A stretch of DNA of 27,603 nt from positions 1-27,603 of IMG/VR virus record IMGVR_UViG_3300010885_039772; one strand, 5' to 3'. Below are positions 6,532 to 11,952 of this stretch, piece after piece; positions within the stretch are counted from its first letter, which is position 1; each line of letters starts with the position of its first letter. Origin of the DNA: a virus. A model generated the notes under the pieces. It saw only the letters and a list, made by a program, of their open reading frames with translations. It was not told the origin of the DNA and did no database searches. The translations under genes and the position numbers were made by a program.

Positions 6532-6762
6532 ATGAGCAAACCAACGGGACCGATCAATACATCCAAGTCAAAGGGCGGCCGGCCCGCATTGCCACCCGAG
6601 GAGCGGGTGAAGTTCTGGGGGGTCTACGTCGATGCGTCGCTGCGCCCCGAGGCCGATCGCTTGAGGGCGATGCTCAGTGCGAATCCGGGCAGCCAAGTCA
6701 CATGGTCCGCAGTCTTTGCCACCGCGATTCGTGAGTCGTTGAAGAAGCGGGAGTCCCGATGA
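6532..6762 (+). CDS. Small DNA-binding-like protein upstream of integrase
   Basis: A 76-aa basic protein with a KGGRPALPPEERVKF start typical of small DNA-binding proteins, where GRP resembles an AT-hook-like minor-groove element. A predicted strand-helix-helix region follows (VKFWGVYVDASLRPEADRLRAM ... TWSAVFATAIRESLKKR) that would fit a ribbon-helix-helix fold. Its stop overlaps the integrase start (ATGA at 6759-6762), so it is co-translated with it. Position suggests an excisionase/directionality factor or a regulator of int. Ribosome-binding site GGGAG lies about 7-8 nt upstream. Fold and role are inferred. Confidence 0.68.
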   Translation: MSKPTGPINTSKSKGGRPALPPEERVKFWGVYVDASLRPEADRLRAMLSANPGSQVTWSAVFATAIRESLKKRESR

Positions 6763-7922
6763 ACACACCCATCACGTCGTTCGGAGTCAGCTCCAACGGA
6801 GCCTACTGGCAGTTTTGGTACATTGACCCCGAGACGGGCAAGAAGCACCAAGAGGGGTTCGGCGCCAAGGCCGAGATGAGCGATCGCGCGGTCAAATTCA
6901 AGGCCCGGGAGCGTGCCGCCGAGCTGGGTGGCAACGTCGCGCGCGGCAAGGACGCCAAGGGCCCCACCGTCAGCATTTACTCCGAGCGCTGGCTTGGGCT
7001 CGCGTGCGCAGGCGTGGCGCGGACAACCGAGGCGAGCCTCACCCGTTCCGTGGCGGTCTTCCTTGAGTTTCTGGCCAACCCCAACCGGCGAATGGGCAGC
7101 GTCAAGCCCTCCGACGCAGAAGACTTTCGGGCGTGGCTCCTCGAGCGCACCGCCGAGGCCGATGAGGACGACGACGAGGAGCGGGCCACATGGTCGCCGT
7201 TCACCGTCAGCAGGTTCCTCATGCACGTCAAGGCGATGTTCGCCAAGGCCGCGGCCGAGCGAGCGATCAACATCGACCCGTTCATGCATGTCCCGGGCAT
7301 CGGCGCCAAGGCCGACACCGCATGGGAGTACATCCCCGTCGCGGCGCTGGCCAAGCTCACCGAGAGCAGCCCCGACGCGGCATGGCGGGCAGCGTTCATG
7401 CTCACCCGGCTCGCGGGCCTGAGGATCAACGAGGCCCGCAAGGTGGCGTGGTCCGACATCGACTGGACCAACCGCACGCTGATCGTGTTCCCCGCCGGCC
7501 GCAAGCAGTCCACCGTGCAGAGCACCAAGCGCCGGCAGCGGATCGTGCCGCTCGTGCCCGAGCTTTACACGTTCCTTCGGGGCGCTTTCGACGAGGCTCC
7601 CGCGGGCGAGCGTGGGCCGCTGGCAGGGTTCCCGCGCAACAACGTCTATCGGATCGTCGCCGGGATTCTCGCCAAGGCCGGACAGAGCCCCGTGCGGCCG
7701 TTCCACGACCTCCGAAAGTCCCGGCAGACCGATTGGATGGGTACCTACCCTGAGCCCGTCGTAGCGGCTTGGATGGGGAACAGCGTGGGCGTGGGCCGCG
7801 AGTTCTACTTCCAGGTCACCGACCAGCACGTCGCGAGCGCAACGTGCGCGCAACGTGACGCGAACGTTACGCAGCAGAGCCCGAATCCGCCTTCCCCAGA
7901 TCCTACCCAGAAAGACCAGTAA
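6759..7922 (+). CDS. int: Tyrosine site-specific integrase
   Basis: A 387-aa tyrosine recombinase that would integrate the phage at a tRNA gene. N-terminal region (about 1-70) is beta-rich and could bind arm sites; a SAM-like core-binding domain (about 75-180) follows; the catalytic domain is C-terminal. Catalytic residues visible: R222 in GLRINEAR, H316 and R319 in FHDLRKS, and nucleophile Y350 in EFYFQVTDQH. The usual second His of the GHS box is Asn (WMGNS, N341), a variant I recall in integrases of this type. The gene overlaps the upstream small DNA-binding gene, and its stop is only 42 nt before the tRNA-Thr fragment, the standard int-attP arrangement. The last codons contain three direct repeats of GCGCAACGT type. 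Confidence 0.93.
   Translation: MNTPITSFGVSSNGAYWQFWYIDPETGKKHQEGFGAKAEMSDRAVKFKARERAAELGGNVARGKDAKGPTVSIYSERWLGLACAGVARTTEASLTRSVAVFLEFLANPNRRMGSVKPSDAEDFRAWLLERTAEADEDDDEERATWSPFTVSRFLMHVKAMFAKAAAERAINIDPFMHVPGIGAKADTAWEYIPVAALAKLTESSPDAAWRAAFMLTRLAGLRINEARKVAWSDIDWTNRTLIVFPAGRKQSTVQSTKRRQRIVPLVPELYTFLRGAFDEAPAGERGPLAGFPRNNVYRIVAGILAKAGQSPVRPFHDLRKSRQTDWMGTYPEPVVAAWMGNSVGVGREFYFQVTDQHVASATCAQRDANVTQQSPNPPSPDPTQKDQ
7837..7867 (+). repeat. Three phased direct repeats in the 3' end of int
   Basis: GCGCAACGT at 7837-7845, GCGCAACGT at 7848-7856 and GCGAACGT at 7860-7867, spaced 11 and 12 bp, about one helical turn. They lie about 100-130 bp from the tRNA fragment. Tyrosine integrases commonly use directly repeated arm-type sites near attP, so these are candidates. 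They overlap coding sequence, and GC-rich codon use could partly produce them. Confidence 0.45.
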
Positions 7923-7964
7923 AAAAACCTGCTCGCGTCCTAAGTCCTTGTCTTGCCGATACTT

Positions 7965-8002
7965 GCCGCCTTAGCTCAGTGGTAGAGCAACGGTTTTGTA
8001 AA
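7965..8002 (+). other. attP: attP core: 5' half of tRNA-Thr(UGU)
   Basis: Bases 7965-8002 match the first 38 positions of a bacterial tRNA-Thr: acceptor 5' strand GCCGCC, D arm TTAGCTCAGTGGTAGAGC, then the anticodon 5' stem and loop with TTTTGTAAA. The match ends just past the anticodon loop; the following bases cannot make the anticodon 3' stem, T arm or acceptor 3' strand, so this is not a functional tRNA gene. Lying 42 nt downstream of a tyrosine integrase, it is the expected identity block shared by attP and attB, with crossover in or before the anticodon loop. It carries the 5' rather than the more usual 3' half. Confidence 0.85.
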
Positions 8003-8107
8003 GCGTCGGCACCGTCGCAGACCGTCGCCACACCCCGCGCCATTCGCTCAAAACGCCACTCTCCCAACAAAAACCCGACCGTCCGCGACGCTCCGTGACA
8101 GTTCGCT

Positions 8108-8124
8108 TTCCCCAAGTTGGGGAA
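8108..8124. repeat. TTCCCC/GGGGAA dyad, copy 2
   Basis: TTCCCC-AAGTT-GGGGAA, the partner of the dyad at 2957-2973, differing only in the 5-nt spacer. Both copies are followed by G. It lies about 105 bp beyond the attP core in non-coding DNA. Confidence 0.45.
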
Positions 8125-8375
8125 GTGATTTCGGGGGGTGAATTTGCATCGGCGGGCGGGCGCGGTATCGTTTGGTGGGGCTGAGCAGGCCCGGGGGTCT
8201 CACGACGTCCATGAGGGATGGCCTTCTGGTGGTTGTAGACGCTCTCCAGATGCCGTGCCGAATACGGACCACACGCGCATCGCCCGAACCATCGATTTTC
8301 ATTGATGGGGGGTAAGGGGGGTTCTTCGACCCACCTGGGATGGTCTTCAAAAGACAAATCCAAAGTTCAAAACTG

Positions 8376-8412
8376 AAGCGCAGCGCGCAGAAATTCAAAA
8401 AGCGCAGCGCGC
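8376..8412 (+). repeat. 13-bp direct repeats, 24-bp spacing
   Basis: AAGCGCAGCGCGC occurs at 8376-8388 and again at 8400-8412, separated by A-rich DNA (AGAAATTCAAA). Starts are 24 bp apart, about two helical turns. Both are non-coding, between attP and the end of the lysogeny operon. Candidate binding sites for integrase, excisionase or a regulator. Confidence 0.5.
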
Positions 8413-8471
8413 GTCGTAAATCTGACGAGGCTAGACTTTCGTGTCGAACGCAATAGTTCGATGGGCCTGCT

Positions 8472-8509
8472 ACCCGCGCTCATTCTCACGAGTGTGCGCG
8501 GGTTTTTTT
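8472..8509 (+). terminator. Rho-independent terminator (rightward)
   Basis: ACCCGCGC (8472-8479) pairs with GCGCGGGT (8496-8503) and is followed by seven T (8503-8509). A small TCGAAC/GTTCGA hairpin (8444-8461) precedes it. It would end rightward transcripts coming through int and attP before they run into the leftward lysogeny genes. On the minus strand no T-run follows the stem. Confidence 0.8.
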
Positions 8510-8744
8510 ATGCGCTCCCAAAGGCTTTCTCTGTGATCATGAGAAAGCCGTTGATCAGGATCATGCCGAGCCAGAGCAGCGCGAAGAACCCGACCACGCA
8601 CGCGGGCACCACGAACAGCAGCGACCAGCTAGAGCTTTGCACGATCCAGACGCACACCGCCAGCACGCACGCCGACGGAATCGCCTGGATGCCGACCATC
8701 ACGAGCCCGAACACGAAGTCGGCAAGCCGTTCGAACAGTCTCAT
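8508..8744 (-). CDS. Small two-helix membrane protein in the lysogeny operon
   Basis: A 78-aa protein, mostly hydrophobic with two predicted membrane segments (about residues 10-32, FVFGLVMVGIQAIPSACVLAVCV, and 38-66, SLLFVVPACVVGFFALLWLGMIL). Its ATG at 8744 (complement) overlaps the repressor stop as ATGA, with AAGGGG upstream; a GTG two codons earlier is an alternative. It would therefore be expressed with the repressor in lysogens. Membrane proteins in this position often exclude superinfecting phages or modify the lysogen, but this is inference. The stop codon uses the A/T run of the terminator at 8472-8509. Confidence 0.7.
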   Translation of the reverse strand: MRLFERLADFVFGLVMVGIQAIPSACVLAVCVWIVQSSSWSLLFVVPACVVGFFALLWLGMILINGFLMITEKAFGSA

Positions 8745-9403
8745 ACCCACCCCTTTCGATGCTGGATCATTTTGCCGAGCTGCGTGATGTGCTCGGTGGC
8801 GATGCTGATCTCTCTGTGCGCCGGGTTGATCTTGACGATGCGGGTGGTCGCGCCGTCGGGGAACCAGCGCCCGACAGTGCAGCCCGGGTGCTTGGCGTCA
8901 TCGCCGACGCGGACGAACACGACGTCGCCGGGTTCGAGCGTGTGCCGCGGCCGCGGCGTCGTCATCGGCGCGAAGACGAGGATGTCACTCTCGCGGATGG
9001 CAGGAGCCATCGAGTCGCCGACCACGCGCACGGCGTAGAGCTCGCCCTCGCGCGTCAGAGCGTCGCGATCTTCGTAGGCAAACGCATCGTGATACTCGCC
9101 GCCCGCAAACTGGGCATGGTCGTAAGGCATGACCTGGCCAGCGGGCCCAGCGTTGATGACGGGGATTCCGGGCGGCGCGGGCCGATCGTGGACCTTGGAG
9201 GCTCGCCAGCGGGCATCGAACTCATCCAGCGACAGCCCGAACACCTCAGCAAACCTCAACCGTTCGGGGGGCTTGATCGAGATGTCGCCGCGCTCTTTGC
9301 GGGAAACGGCCGCGTGCGTCAGCTCCATCCGTTCAGCGAGATCCCGCAGCGTCCAGCCACGCTCTTCCCGCAGCTTCCTGACCAATTCGCCGATCGCGGG
9401 CAT
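8741..9403 (-). CDS. CI/C2-type phage repressor (XRE HTH plus S24 domain)
   Basis: A 220-aa repressor. Residues 2-62 form an XRE helix-turn-helix (ELVRKLREERGWTLRDLAERMELTHAAVSRKERG); residues about 120-215 are a LexA/CI-like S24 domain with the nucleophile Ser131 in VVGDSMAPAIRESD. A possible Ala-Gly cleavage site lies in NAGPAG (84-89). The usual catalytic Lys of the TVKR-type motif reads TVGR (Gly178), so self-cleavage may be impaired. I start at the ATG at 9403 because the HTH begins there; a frame upstream to 9472 exists but runs through the control region. It should keep the lytic operons at 9.5 kb silent and is transcribed leftward, opposite to the rest of the window. Confidence 0.88.
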   Translation of the reverse strand: MPAIGELVRKLREERGWTLRDLAERMELTHAAVSRKERGDISIKPPERLRFAEVFGLSLDEFDARWRASKVHDRPAPPGIPVINAGPAGQVMPYDHAQFAGGEYHDAFAYEDRDALTREGELYAVRVVGDSMAPAIRESDILVFAPMTTPRPRHTLEPGDVVFVRVGDDAKHPGCTVGRWFPDGATTRIVKINPAHREISIATEHITQLGKMIQHRKGWV

Positions 9404-9545
9404 GGTCAAACCATAGACATATCTAGTTACCAAAGAAACTTTTCTTGGCGTAAATAGTGGAGTGTCAACCATTTGGAAGTCTAGCGGATACTTCTGGGTA
9501 CGGAAAGTGCGGAAAAGTTACCGATTAGCCGATAGACTGTTCACC
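9404..9545. promoter_or_regulatory. Divergent control region with candidate operators
   Basis: The 142-bp gap between the leftward repressor and the rightward RHH gene. Candidate operators: GAAGT-9 nt-ACTTC (9476-9494), central in the gap, and AGTT-8 nt-AACT (9425-9440). The word AGTTACC recurs at 9518-9524. A TTGACA hexamer lies on the minus strand (9463-9468) toward the repressor, but its -10 is poor. For the rightward direction TAGACT (9533-9538) could be a -10, again without a good -35. Weak promoters are usual where regulators act. The assignments are tentative. Confidence 0.45.
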
Positions 9546-9758
9546 ATGCCGAAGCCATCAGTCACCAAGAGTCGCCAAGAATCACCGGCCGTCGTGAAGA
9601 TCAGGCCGTCAACGCGGCGGGCAATGCTCCAGATTCAGGAACGGTACAGCGTGAACCGCTCGGCCGCTTTGGAGTTCATGGCCCGCGTGTGGGATGCGAC
9701 GCCAGCCAAGCAGCGGGACGCCATGGTCCTCAAGCCCGTCGATTCGGCGTCGAACTAA
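9546..9758 (+). CDS. Ribbon-helix-helix-like regulator in cro position
   Basis: A 70-aa basic protein. After a polar N-terminus, VVKIRPSTRRAMLQIQER ... SVNRSAALEFMARVWDA fits the ribbon-helix-helix pattern: a short beta strand, helix A, then helix B beginning after NRS, as in Arc/MetJ-type proteins. It is the first rightward gene opposite the repressor, the place of cro in lambdoid phages, so it may be the antirepressor-side regulator that shuts off repressor synthesis. I start at ATG 9546; an in-frame upstream start at 9462 would run through the operator region. No strong ribosome-binding site is visible, so the message may have a very short leader. Confidence 0.68.
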   Translation: MPKPSVTKSRQESPAVVKIRPSTRRAMLQIQERYSVNRSAALEFMARVWDATPAKQRDAMVLKPVDSASN

Positions 9759-9780
9759 GCACCGCCCCCGGAGTCCGCAC

Positions 9781-10038
9781 GTGACATTCATTCGCCAGCG
9801 TCCATTTAGAAGCCGCAAGAGCAGCAGCCCCAGAAAGGCCATCCTTGCCCTCCGCGACGCAGAGCCCGGAGTCGAAGTTCCTTGGCACAACGCGCCGCCG
9901 AGCATCCTGTCCTGTAAGAACGAGAAGCAGTGTGTGTCGGCCAGCCACATCCTTGTTGACGCCGCGCACAAGTACCTCACGTTCTTCCCGAAGCTCGTCG
10001 TCCGCGACGGCAAGGCGTATCTGGTTCGTCCGAAGTGA
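9781..10038 (+). CDS. Small basic hypothetical protein
   Basis: An 85-aa protein started at GTG 9781, with GGAG at 9771-9774. The N-terminus is strongly basic (RQRPFRSRKSSSPRKA), followed by a possible folded part with two Cys (ILSCKNEKQCVSASH) and a C-terminal beta-rich end (KLVVRDGKAYLVRPK). An ATG further upstream in the same frame would overlap the RHH gene and give an implausible Arg/Ser-rich extension. Function unknown. A strong intrinsic terminator follows immediately, so it ends the first lytic transcript unless antitermination occurs. Confidence 0.6.
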   Translation: MTFIRQRPFRSRKSSSPRKAILALRDAEPGVEVPWHNAPPSILSCKNEKQCVSASHILVDAAHKYLTFFPKLVVRDGKAYLVRPK

Positions 10039-10046
10039 ACCCTGAG

Positions 10047-10088
10047 ACCCGGCGGCCGTGCGAGCGTTCAGCGGTCGCCGGGTTTTTT
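10047..10088 (+). terminator. Rho-independent terminator after the first lytic genes
   Basis: ACCCGGCG (10047-10054) pairs with CGCCGGGT (10076-10083), followed by six T (10083-10088). The loop is 21 nt and may form an inner hairpin. It separates the regulator genes from the recombination and replication operon, the place where lambdoid phages use antitermination or a new promoter. No N-like antiterminator was recognised. Confidence 0.8.
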
Positions 10089-10102
10089 CTCTCCTCCTGT
10101 GT

Positions 10103-10135
10103 AGCCCGCGGCAAGTCAGCCGCCTGTCGCGGGCT
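10103..10135 (+). promoter_or_regulatory. Second hairpin upstream of the replication operon
   Basis: AGCCCGCG (10103-10110) and CGCGGGCT (10128-10135) form an 8-bp stem with a 17-nt loop, followed by only two further T. It could be a weak second terminator or an RNA element belonging to the leader of the 10166 gene. Confidence 0.45.
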
Positions 10136-10169
10136 TTCAAGTTCATCAAACCCAAGGAGTTTCACATGG
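10135..10169 (+). repeat. Duplicated translation leader, copy 1
   Basis: This 35-bp block, including AAGGAG and the ATGG start of the next gene, matches the block at 11561-11595 at 28 of 35 positions without gaps. The shared core is GTTCATCAA, then AAGG-G-GT-TCACATGG. The proteins downstream are unrelated, so the similarity is in the leader itself. It differs from the ATTCAAG hairpin leaders of the early module. Confidence 0.55.
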
Positions 10170-10525
10170 CAAGGCAGCAGCTCAAGCTCGCAACGCTTCC
10201 CGACATCGACGGGGGCAAGCTCGCCGCGGCGTTCGACATTTCGTTGGACGCCGCAATCCAGGACTGTCTCGATCGCTCCAGCGACACACGCGCCCGCAAG
10301 GTGTGTCTGGAGATCACGATCAAGCCCAACCCTGACGAGGGCGTCACAGACCTCATCGACGTCGAGGGCAAGATCATCGCCAAGGTGCCAGCCCGCCAGA
10401 GCCGCATCTACCAGATGCAGACGCATCCGACCGGCCGCGCGTTCTTCAACCCGGCCAGCCATGACGACGTTCGACAGGGCACGCTCGACGAAGCCAAGGG
10501 CGACGGCAACGACAAGAAGAACTGA
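10166..10525 (+). CDS. Replication-terminator-like phage protein
   Basis: A 119-aa protein. Its core (DGGKLAAAF ... AAIQDCLDRSSDTRARKVCLEITIKPN ... IIAKVPARQSRIYQM) follows the pattern of a small phage family that I recall annotated as replication terminator protein. That pattern is an N-terminal GG-xL helix, a DP/DT-containing turn, a K-x-x-LEITIKPN strand and then a K-x-PA strand. The family annotation is old and the biochemical role is not established, so treat the name as a family label. Start at ATG 10166 with AAGGAG 10 nt upstream. It is immediately followed by the DUF2303-like gene, with a 53-nt gap, and the two probably act together. Confidence 0.55.
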   Translation: MARQQLKLATLPDIDGGKLAAAFDISLDAAIQDCLDRSSDTRARKVCLEITIKPNPDEGVTDLIDVEGKIIAKVPARQSRIYQMQTHPTGRAFFNPASHDDVRQGTLDEAKGDGNDKKN

Positions 10526-10578
10526 GCCCGTCCGACACATTGAACCACGCCACTATCTCACATTGAAGGAGTCCTCAG

Positions 10579-11406
10579 ATGTCCGCATTCGCAAAAGACG
10601 CCCTTGAGCTGATTCAACGCTCAGGCACAGACCGCGCTCGCCCGTTCGTTCTTAACACTCCCGGCATCCCGTCGCACCAGCTCTATGTGTGGATGCCGTC
10701 GGCCGCAACCGAGGCCGCCTACGGAGGCACGCTGGAGAAGATCACGCTTGACCCGAAGCCGATCAGCTACCGCGCCAGCAACGTGCAGGGATTCATCGAG
10801 GCCGTGAAGCGTGCCTACACCGCCAACGAGCCCGAGAACTTCAACATGGCCGTCTACGTCAACAAGGGCCGCGTCGTGTGCTGGCTTGACGAGGCCACGC
10901 GCCGCGATCTGATTCTCCTCAACCTGACCTACAGCGACGCATTCAAAGGCATCACCAACGGCATGCTCACCAACATCGAGCAGAAGCCCCTTGTGCGAGT
11001 TCTCCGCACGCTCTTCAGCACCGGCGTCACCCCCGACACGTTCCTGTCCGCCGTCCGCAACCTGAAGTTCACCAGCAACGCCGAGGGCCAGTCCGAAGTT
11101 CAGCACGGCAAGGAGTCGCTGGGCCGCAACGTGCTCAAGAAGGTGTCCGGAGCCACGGACATCGCCGAGGAGATCACGCTTTCCGGGCAGGTCTTCGAGG
11201 AAGTGGACTTCACCGGCGGCCTGTTCCACATCAAGATGGTTGTCGATATTGACGTCGAGGAGGGTAGGTTCTCGCTCATCCCGATCGCGGGCCAGGTCTA
11301 CAACGCGCTGGCAGACGCCGACCAGGCGGTCGCACGCGAGATCAGGTACGGGCTTGGCGAGTTGAGCAACAAGGTCACCGTCATCTGCGGATGCGGCGGC
11401 GAGTAA
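10579..11406 (+). CDS. DUF2303 (YfdQ)-like phage protein
   Basis: A 275-aa protein. Length, gene position next to recombination genes, and segment order resemble the DUF2303/YfdQ family of prophage proteins. Segments in order: Ile/Val-rich VAVYVNKGRVVCWLDE-type strand near 95-110, a helical FLSAVRNLKF segment near 155-170, a KESLGRNVLKKVSG segment near 180, then a C-terminal beta-rich domain. Function is unknown in the family. The C-terminus ends in Cys-rich CGCGGE. The start ATG 10579 follows GAAGGAG. I base the family call on overall pattern only, not on alignment. Confidence 0.55.
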   Translation: MSAFAKDALELIQRSGTDRARPFVLNTPGIPSHQLYVWMPSAATEAAYGGTLEKITLDPKPISYRASNVQGFIEAVKRAYTANEPENFNMAVYVNKGRVVCWLDEATRRDLILLNLTYSDAFKGITNGMLTNIEQKPLVRVLRTLFSTGVTPDTFLSAVRNLKFTSNAEGQSEVQHGKESLGRNVLKKVSGATDIAEEITLSGQVFEEVDFTGGLFHIKMVVDIDVEEGRFSLIPIAGQVYNALADADQAVAREIRYGLGELSNKVTVICGCGGE

Positions 11407-11416
11407 ACGAATAACC

Positions 11417-11480
11417 CCAGCGTGAAAACGCTGGCTCACGTGTGCCAGGGCCCGGCAGTTCCGGAAGGAATGAACCGGGC
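11417..11480 (+). ncRNA. Two stable RNA hairpins between DUF2303-like gene and tRNA
   Basis: Hairpin 1: CCAGCGT-GAAA-ACGCTGG (11417-11434), a perfect 7-bp stem capped by a GNRA tetraloop. Hairpin 2: GCCCGG (11450-11455), CAG, TTCC, tetraloop GGAA (11463-11466), GGAA, TGAA, CCGGGC (11475-11480), a two-part stem with an internal loop. Neither is followed by a T-run. They lie directly upstream of the tRNA-Met-like sequence, so they may be part of one structured transcript or processing signals. Hairpin 2 superficially resembles helix 8 of SRP RNA. Confidence 0.45.
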
Positions 11481-11489
11481 ATTGAAATC

Positions 11490-11561
11490 GGCGGGGTAGA
11501 GCAGCAGTAGCTCGTCTGGCTCATAACCAGAAGGTCGGAAGTGCAAATCTTCCCCCCGCTA
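11490..11561 (+). tRNA. tRNA-Met-like (CAU anticodon), atypical
   Basis: Folds as a 72-nt cloverleaf: acceptor GGCGGGG with CCCCGCT (six pairs plus G-U), D stem GAGC/GCTC with a short AGCAGTA loop, perfect anticodon stem TCTGG/CCAGA with loop CTCATAA (anticodon CAU), variable AGGTC, and T stem GGAAG/CTTCC. The T loop is TGCAAAT instead of TTCAAAT and the D loop has AG in place of GG, changing both sides of the elbow contact. CCA is not encoded. The anticodon stem lacks the three G-C pairs of initiators, so it could be elongator Met or a lysidine-modified Ile tRNA. Non-standard elbow bases make full function uncertain. Confidence 0.75.
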
Positions 11562-11595
11562 TTCAGGTTCATCAATTCAAAGGGGTATCACATGG
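11561..11595 (+). repeat. Duplicated translation leader, copy 2
   Basis: Partner of 10135-10169 (28 of 35 positions identical). It begins at the last base of the tRNA-like sequence and ends in the start codon of the small membrane protein gene. It includes AAGGGG as ribosome-binding site. Confidence 0.55.
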
Positions 11596-11765
11596 GAAAC
11601 GGTAAATACACCGGCGATGTCTCGCGCGAAGAGGACAGCAGCGGCCACAACTTCCCGCCCGACTGGGTGATGTGGGTGTTCGAGCATTGGAGGCCGATCG
11701 CGTTGATTGTGTCGGCATTCATGTTCGGGATGGTCTTTGCACGGGTGATCCGCCATGCCGCGTGA
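11592..11765 (+). CDS. Small single-helix membrane protein
   Basis: A 57-aa protein with a polar N-terminal half (GNGKYTGDVSREEDSSGHNFPPDW) and one membrane segment (about residues 33-52, PIALIVSAFMFGMVFARVI). A basic RH follows, suggesting an N-out or single-pass anchor. Start ATG 11592 follows AAGGGG at about 11579-11584. It overlaps the next gene, whose ATG lies at 11755. No family recognised. Confidence 0.65.
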   Translation: MGNGKYTGDVSREEDSSGHNFPPDWVMWVFEHWRPIALIVSAFMFGMVFARVIRHAA

Positions 11766-11952
11766 CTGCCCCAAGTGCAACGCACGCCTGAACTACGAGC
11801 CGCAGACGCGGGCCGACGAGGCCAACGACGCGAAGCCCGAGCATTGGTGGTGCGTCAACGACCCGTGCGACTTCGAGGAACAGGGCGAGATGCAGCCCAT
11901 GAGTCTTTTCCAGCAGCTTCGGCAGGCTTTGAGCGAGGATCCAAAAGAATGA
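11755..11952 (+). CDS. Small zinc-ribbon-like protein
   Basis: A 65-aa protein with CPKC (residues 5-8) and C-x4-C (CVNDPC, about 33-38), the paired-cysteine layout of a zinc ribbon, followed by an acidic tail with a possible helix (SLFQQLRQALSEDP). Such small ribbons in phages bind nucleic acid or stabilise protein contacts; the partner is unknown. Its start lies inside the previous gene and its stop overlaps the following start (ATGA at 11949-11952). Confidence 0.66.
   Translation: MPRDCPKCNARLNYEPQTRADEANDAKPEHWWCVNDPCDFEEQGEMQPMSLFQQLRQALSEDPKE

Larger units (their letters stand above)
8003..8443. other. Non-coding P'-arm region between attP and lysogeny genes
   Basis: No convincing gene on either strand; minus-strand frames here lack recognisable domains. 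It contains the second TTCCCC/GGGGAA dyad (8108-8124) and, near its right end, two 13-bp direct repeats (8376-8412) in locally A-rich DNA. It is the natural place for integrase arm, IHF-like and excisionase sites, but I cannot assign them. Confidence 0.5.

Noticed and set aside
6624-7853. Minus-strand open frame across the integrase (409 codons)
   Set aside because: Antisense shadow of the integrase; no recognisable protein features and no promoter or ribosome-binding site on that strand.
7965-8040. A complete tRNA-Thr gene
   Set aside because: The match stops after the anticodon loop; the 3' anticodon strand is disrupted and T arm and acceptor 3' strand are absent, so it is an attachment-site fragment.
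7971-8398. Minus-strand frames of 116-130 codons between attP and the lysogeny genes
   Set aside because: They overlap the attP core and dyads, have no recognisable domain, and their composition (many Arg, Pro and Trp) is not like the phage proteins nearby. The region is better explained as attachment-site arms.
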